From positions 744,001 through 808,000 of the forward strand of contig CP046147.1 of NCBI GenBank assembly GCA_029593915.1: a stretch of 64,000 nucleotides of DNA. The letters are read 5' to 3'. A program made the translations under genes and the position numbers. Shown here in pieces: positions 61,982 through 64,000 of the stretch; the first letter of the stretch is position 1; each line of letters opens with the position of its first letter. The stretch is from Candidatus Lucifugimonas marina. Lineage in GTDB: Bacteria; Chloroflexota; Dehalococcoidia; Lucifugimonadales; Lucifugimonadaceae. The notes under the pieces are model-generated. The model had not been told where the DNA came from. It saw nothing but the letters and a program-made list of their open reading frames with translations, and searched no databases.

Positions 61982-63796
61982 CTAGCAGACCGTGAATGTG
62001 ATCGAGTCGCTCAGGTTGTTGCCTGAGGGATCGACCGCATCAGCTGTTGCGCCGTACTCACCACAACCAGTTCGTTTCGTGTTCAACTTCATCTTGACTG
62101 TGGTGGTGCCTGCGAAATCAGTGGTTGCTTCCAAGACTCTAGGGTTGCCCTTCGTTCCTTCGACGGTGATGGTCACTGTAGAACCCGAGATCGGTGTTCC
62201 GTCAGACTCTTCAAGAAAAACCGTGACGTAAATGAAATCTCGATTCACATAGTTGGTGTCCGATGTTGAAATGAGAAGCACGCCGGGCTCAGATGGATCT
62301 GGAGTTGGGCTCGGCTCCGGCGTAGGGGATGGAGTCGGTTCTGGCTCTGGAGTTGGCTCTGGCGCTGGAGTAGGCTCGGGCGTAGGTTCTGGGGTTGGCG
62401 AAGGAACTGGCGGAGATGCCACTTCGCCTTCAACGTTCCCGGAGATCAGGGGCTCGTGGTTAGGGTCAGGATCTGTATCAGTATCGATAGAATCAGCTCT
62501 CCAGCTGGACATGGCTGAACCTGAATCAATCAATTGTTGACGAATCGCGTGGACAGACACTGCATCGACTGCGCGGGCATCGGCCGCGATAGTTAGAGCT
62601 ATCACACCTGCCGCATGAGGCGATGCCATACTCGTACCGCTCATGTAGGCGTAGCCGCCACCCGGGTAAGTCGAAAGAACGTTTACACCCGGGGCTGCAA
62701 CATCGATTCCGGCACCTGCCGATATGACGGGATTGGTAGGCAATACACCGTAGCTGAAGTTCGAAAACAACGCGACGCTGTCGTCGTAGCCATATGCATG
62801 AATCCCGTTGTGACCGCCATCCATTCCGTCGAGATCGACCATTGCCGAGACGGCCATAGCTTCGTTGAACGCACCGGGTATCGACTCGTTGCCGTTGCCG
62901 ACAACATAATCATTTCCATACAAATCACGACCGGAGTTACCCGCGGCGACCACAACCACAACACCGTTGTTTACGTTGCCAGTGATCGCACTTCGCCACG
63001 AATCCGACCATCCAAGCCCACCGAGCGAAACGTTTGCTACGGCAACTTGATCGGAGATCGAATCGATGTACTGGTGTCCGAGCAGAATCGCCGAAAGTGA
63101 ACAGCTGCCACCTGAGTCACACACCCGTACAGAAACGATCTCTGCGCCCGGTGCAACACCAACGACACCCTCGGAATTGTCGAGGGCTCCGATCGTGCCG
63201 CCAACGTGCGTGCCATGACCGTTCGGGTCGCTGGCAACGCCAGTCACACAGAACACACCGCTCGAGCAATCGGTCGACAAAGTCATGTTCACGTTCAGAT
63301 CGGGGTGTGAACCATCGACGCCTGTATCGAGAACGGCAACCTTAACCGGTACACGCTCGTCGACACCATCGATATTGGCAACAGTGCTGGAAGTAGCGCC
63401 AATTCTCGATATGCCAGCCGGGATTTGCTGTGTTGACGTAGTGCTTACATCATCGCCAGCAAGTTCCACGTTAGAAGGATCAACAGTGAATACTCGATTT
63501 TCTTCAACCGAAAGAACATCTGGGTGGTTCTCCAAGTGATTCACAATGCCGGGCGGTAGGTTGGCTGCAAAACCGTTGAATGCTGAACTAAATCCGGCAG
63601 CTACCGAGAGTCCTTGCGCTGCTGCGAAGTCGTCGATGTCGACGTGTCCTTCAAGTACCACCACGTGTGATGGTGCTGCTGTGGGCGGGATTGCCGCTGC
63701 GCTGGCTGATTGGGTGGTGCCTGAGGTAGCGGCGAACGCCACAAGTAGTAGACCAATTCCGAACGAGAGCCATTTTTTCCAATCATGACGCAACAT
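61982..63796 (-). CDS. Secreted subtilisin-like serine protease (S8)
   Basis: 604 residues. A signal sequence (about 1-35) and an I9-type propeptide (about 42-105) precede the catalytic domain. Its triad is D157 (VAVLDTGVDGSHPDL), H194 (GHGTHVGG) and S389 (SGTSMASPHAAGV), with oxyanion N286 (AAGNSG). A Pro/Thr/Glu repeat linker (PTPEPTPEPTPAPEPTP) leads to a Big-like domain with two cysteines (RTGCGEYGATADA and a terminal TVC), as in the kinase at 53899. AGGAGA lies 6-7 nt before the ATG. It acts outside the cell, perhaps on proteins or on the surface layer. Confidence 0.95.
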   Translation of the reverse strand: MLRHDWKKWLSFGIGLLLVAFAATSGTTQSASAAAIPPTAAPSHVVVLEGHVDIDDFAAAQGLSVAAGFSSAFNGFAANLPPGIVNHLENHPDVLSVEENRVFTVDPSNVELAGDDVSTTSTQQIPAGISRIGATSSTVANIDGVDERVPVKVAVLDTGVDGSHPDLNVNMTLSTDCSSGVFCVTGVASDPNGHGTHVGGTIGALDNSEGVVGVAPGAEIVSVRVCDSGGSCSLSAILLGHQYIDSISDQVAVANVSLGGLGWSDSWRSAITGNVNNGVVVVVAAGNSGRDLYGNDYVVGNGNESIPGAFNEAMAVSAMVDLDGMDGGHNGIHAYGYDDSVALFSNFSYGVLPTNPVISAGAGIDVAAPGVNVLSTYPGGGYAYMSGTSMASPHAAGVIALTIAADARAVDAVSVHAIRQQLIDSGSAMSSWRADSIDTDTDPDPNHEPLISGNVEGEVASPPVPSPTPEPTPEPTPAPEPTPEPEPTPSPTPEPSPTPDPSEPGVLLISTSDTNYVNRDFIYVTVFLEESDGTPISGSTVTITVEGTKGNPRVLEATTDFAGTTTVKMKLNTKRTGCGEYGATADAVDPSGNNLSDSITFTVC

Positions 63797-63896
63797 GTAC
63801 TTTCTCCTAAAACGCGGCCGGTAAATTCACCCGAAACGGTGTTCCCTGAACGCAGATAAAAGTTGATTTCAAAGGCGGCACGGAGTTCGGGGGCGA

Positions 63897-63977
63897 AGAG
63901 CCGGGTTGCGTCGATGAGCGCTACGGGATCTGGGTATCTTTTTGGAGGAGACCAGATCGAGGACGCAACCCGGCTCT
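63897..63977 (+). promoter_or_regulatory. Leader RNA motif with GAGCGCTACGGGATC, copy 2
   Basis: AGAGCCGGGTTGCGTC (63897-63912) and GACGCAACCCGGCTCT (63962-63977) form a perfect 16-bp stem. Inside are GAGCGCTACGGGATC (63916-63930) and a 7-bp stem GATCTGG/CCAGATC (63927-63933, 63952-63958). On the + strand it would be the leader of a gene beyond 64000; on the other strand it lies upstream of the subtilase. Confidence 0.55.
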
Positions 63978-64000
63978 CACATGTTGTGATTTAAGCTGGT

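Overview
The window looks like a chromosomal stretch from a free-living, probably marine, bacterium of the Chloroflexota (SAR202/Dehalococcoidia-like). This is inferred from gene content: two enolase-superfamily sugar-acid dehydratases, two SelA-like PLP enzymes, two sulfatases, a ceramidase-like hydrolase, a D-threonine-aldolase-like enzyme, an SMP-30 lactonase, NIPSNAP and acyl-CoA dehydrogenase genes, and large secreted proteins with Thr/Pro linkers. No rRNA or universal marker gene is present to prove it.

Layout. 1-4.4 kb: catabolic genes (amidohydrolase start, two divergent SelA-like paralogues, an enolase-superfamily enzyme). 4.68-16.74 kb: an integrated element in the 3' end of tRNA-Ala(UGC), bounded by a perfect 50-bp direct repeat. 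It carries a tyrosine integrase, excisionase-like protein, CHC2 zinc protein, prim-pol/DUF3987 replication protein, a TubC-like protein, two modification- or DNA-directed nucleases, and at its left edge a thioredoxin-fold gene with an in-frame TGA that is best read as selenocysteine (UxxC). 16.8-25.8 kb: an accessory zone with small lipoproteins, a cupredoxin, a thermonuclease, cytochrome c, a response regulator, several dispersed repeats, two copies of a covarying RNA-like element, and an IS3-family insertion sequence that cut a gene.

25.8-53.8 kb: catabolic and transport genes (MarR, ABM monooxygenase, second enolase-superfamily enzyme, lactonase, two sulfatases, acyl-CoA dehydrogenase, ACR3, MFS, ceramidase-like protein, ABC exporter, SDR, IlvD, SMP-30, D-threonine aldolase-like). 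In the middle is a multi-GAF sensor histidine kinase whose reading frame is intact for 3.7 kb except for two TAA codons. 53.9-64 kb: a surface/secretion cluster with a transmembrane Ser/Thr kinase carrying a PGF-pre-PGF-like ectodomain, an orphan response regulator, a 1370-residue repetitive surface protein and a subtilase. The kinase and the subtilase share the same kind of Pro/Thr linker and two-cysteine C-terminal domain.

Intergenic DNA outside the island is rich in families of hairpin-forming repeats. One family of about 90 nt, with at least seven copies, keeps two hairpins by compensatory changes. The strongest leads are the selenoprotein candidate, the covarying RNA-like elements, the shared leader motif before the surface proteins, the kinase with two in-frame TAA codons, and the tRNA-Ala island with its accreted left end.
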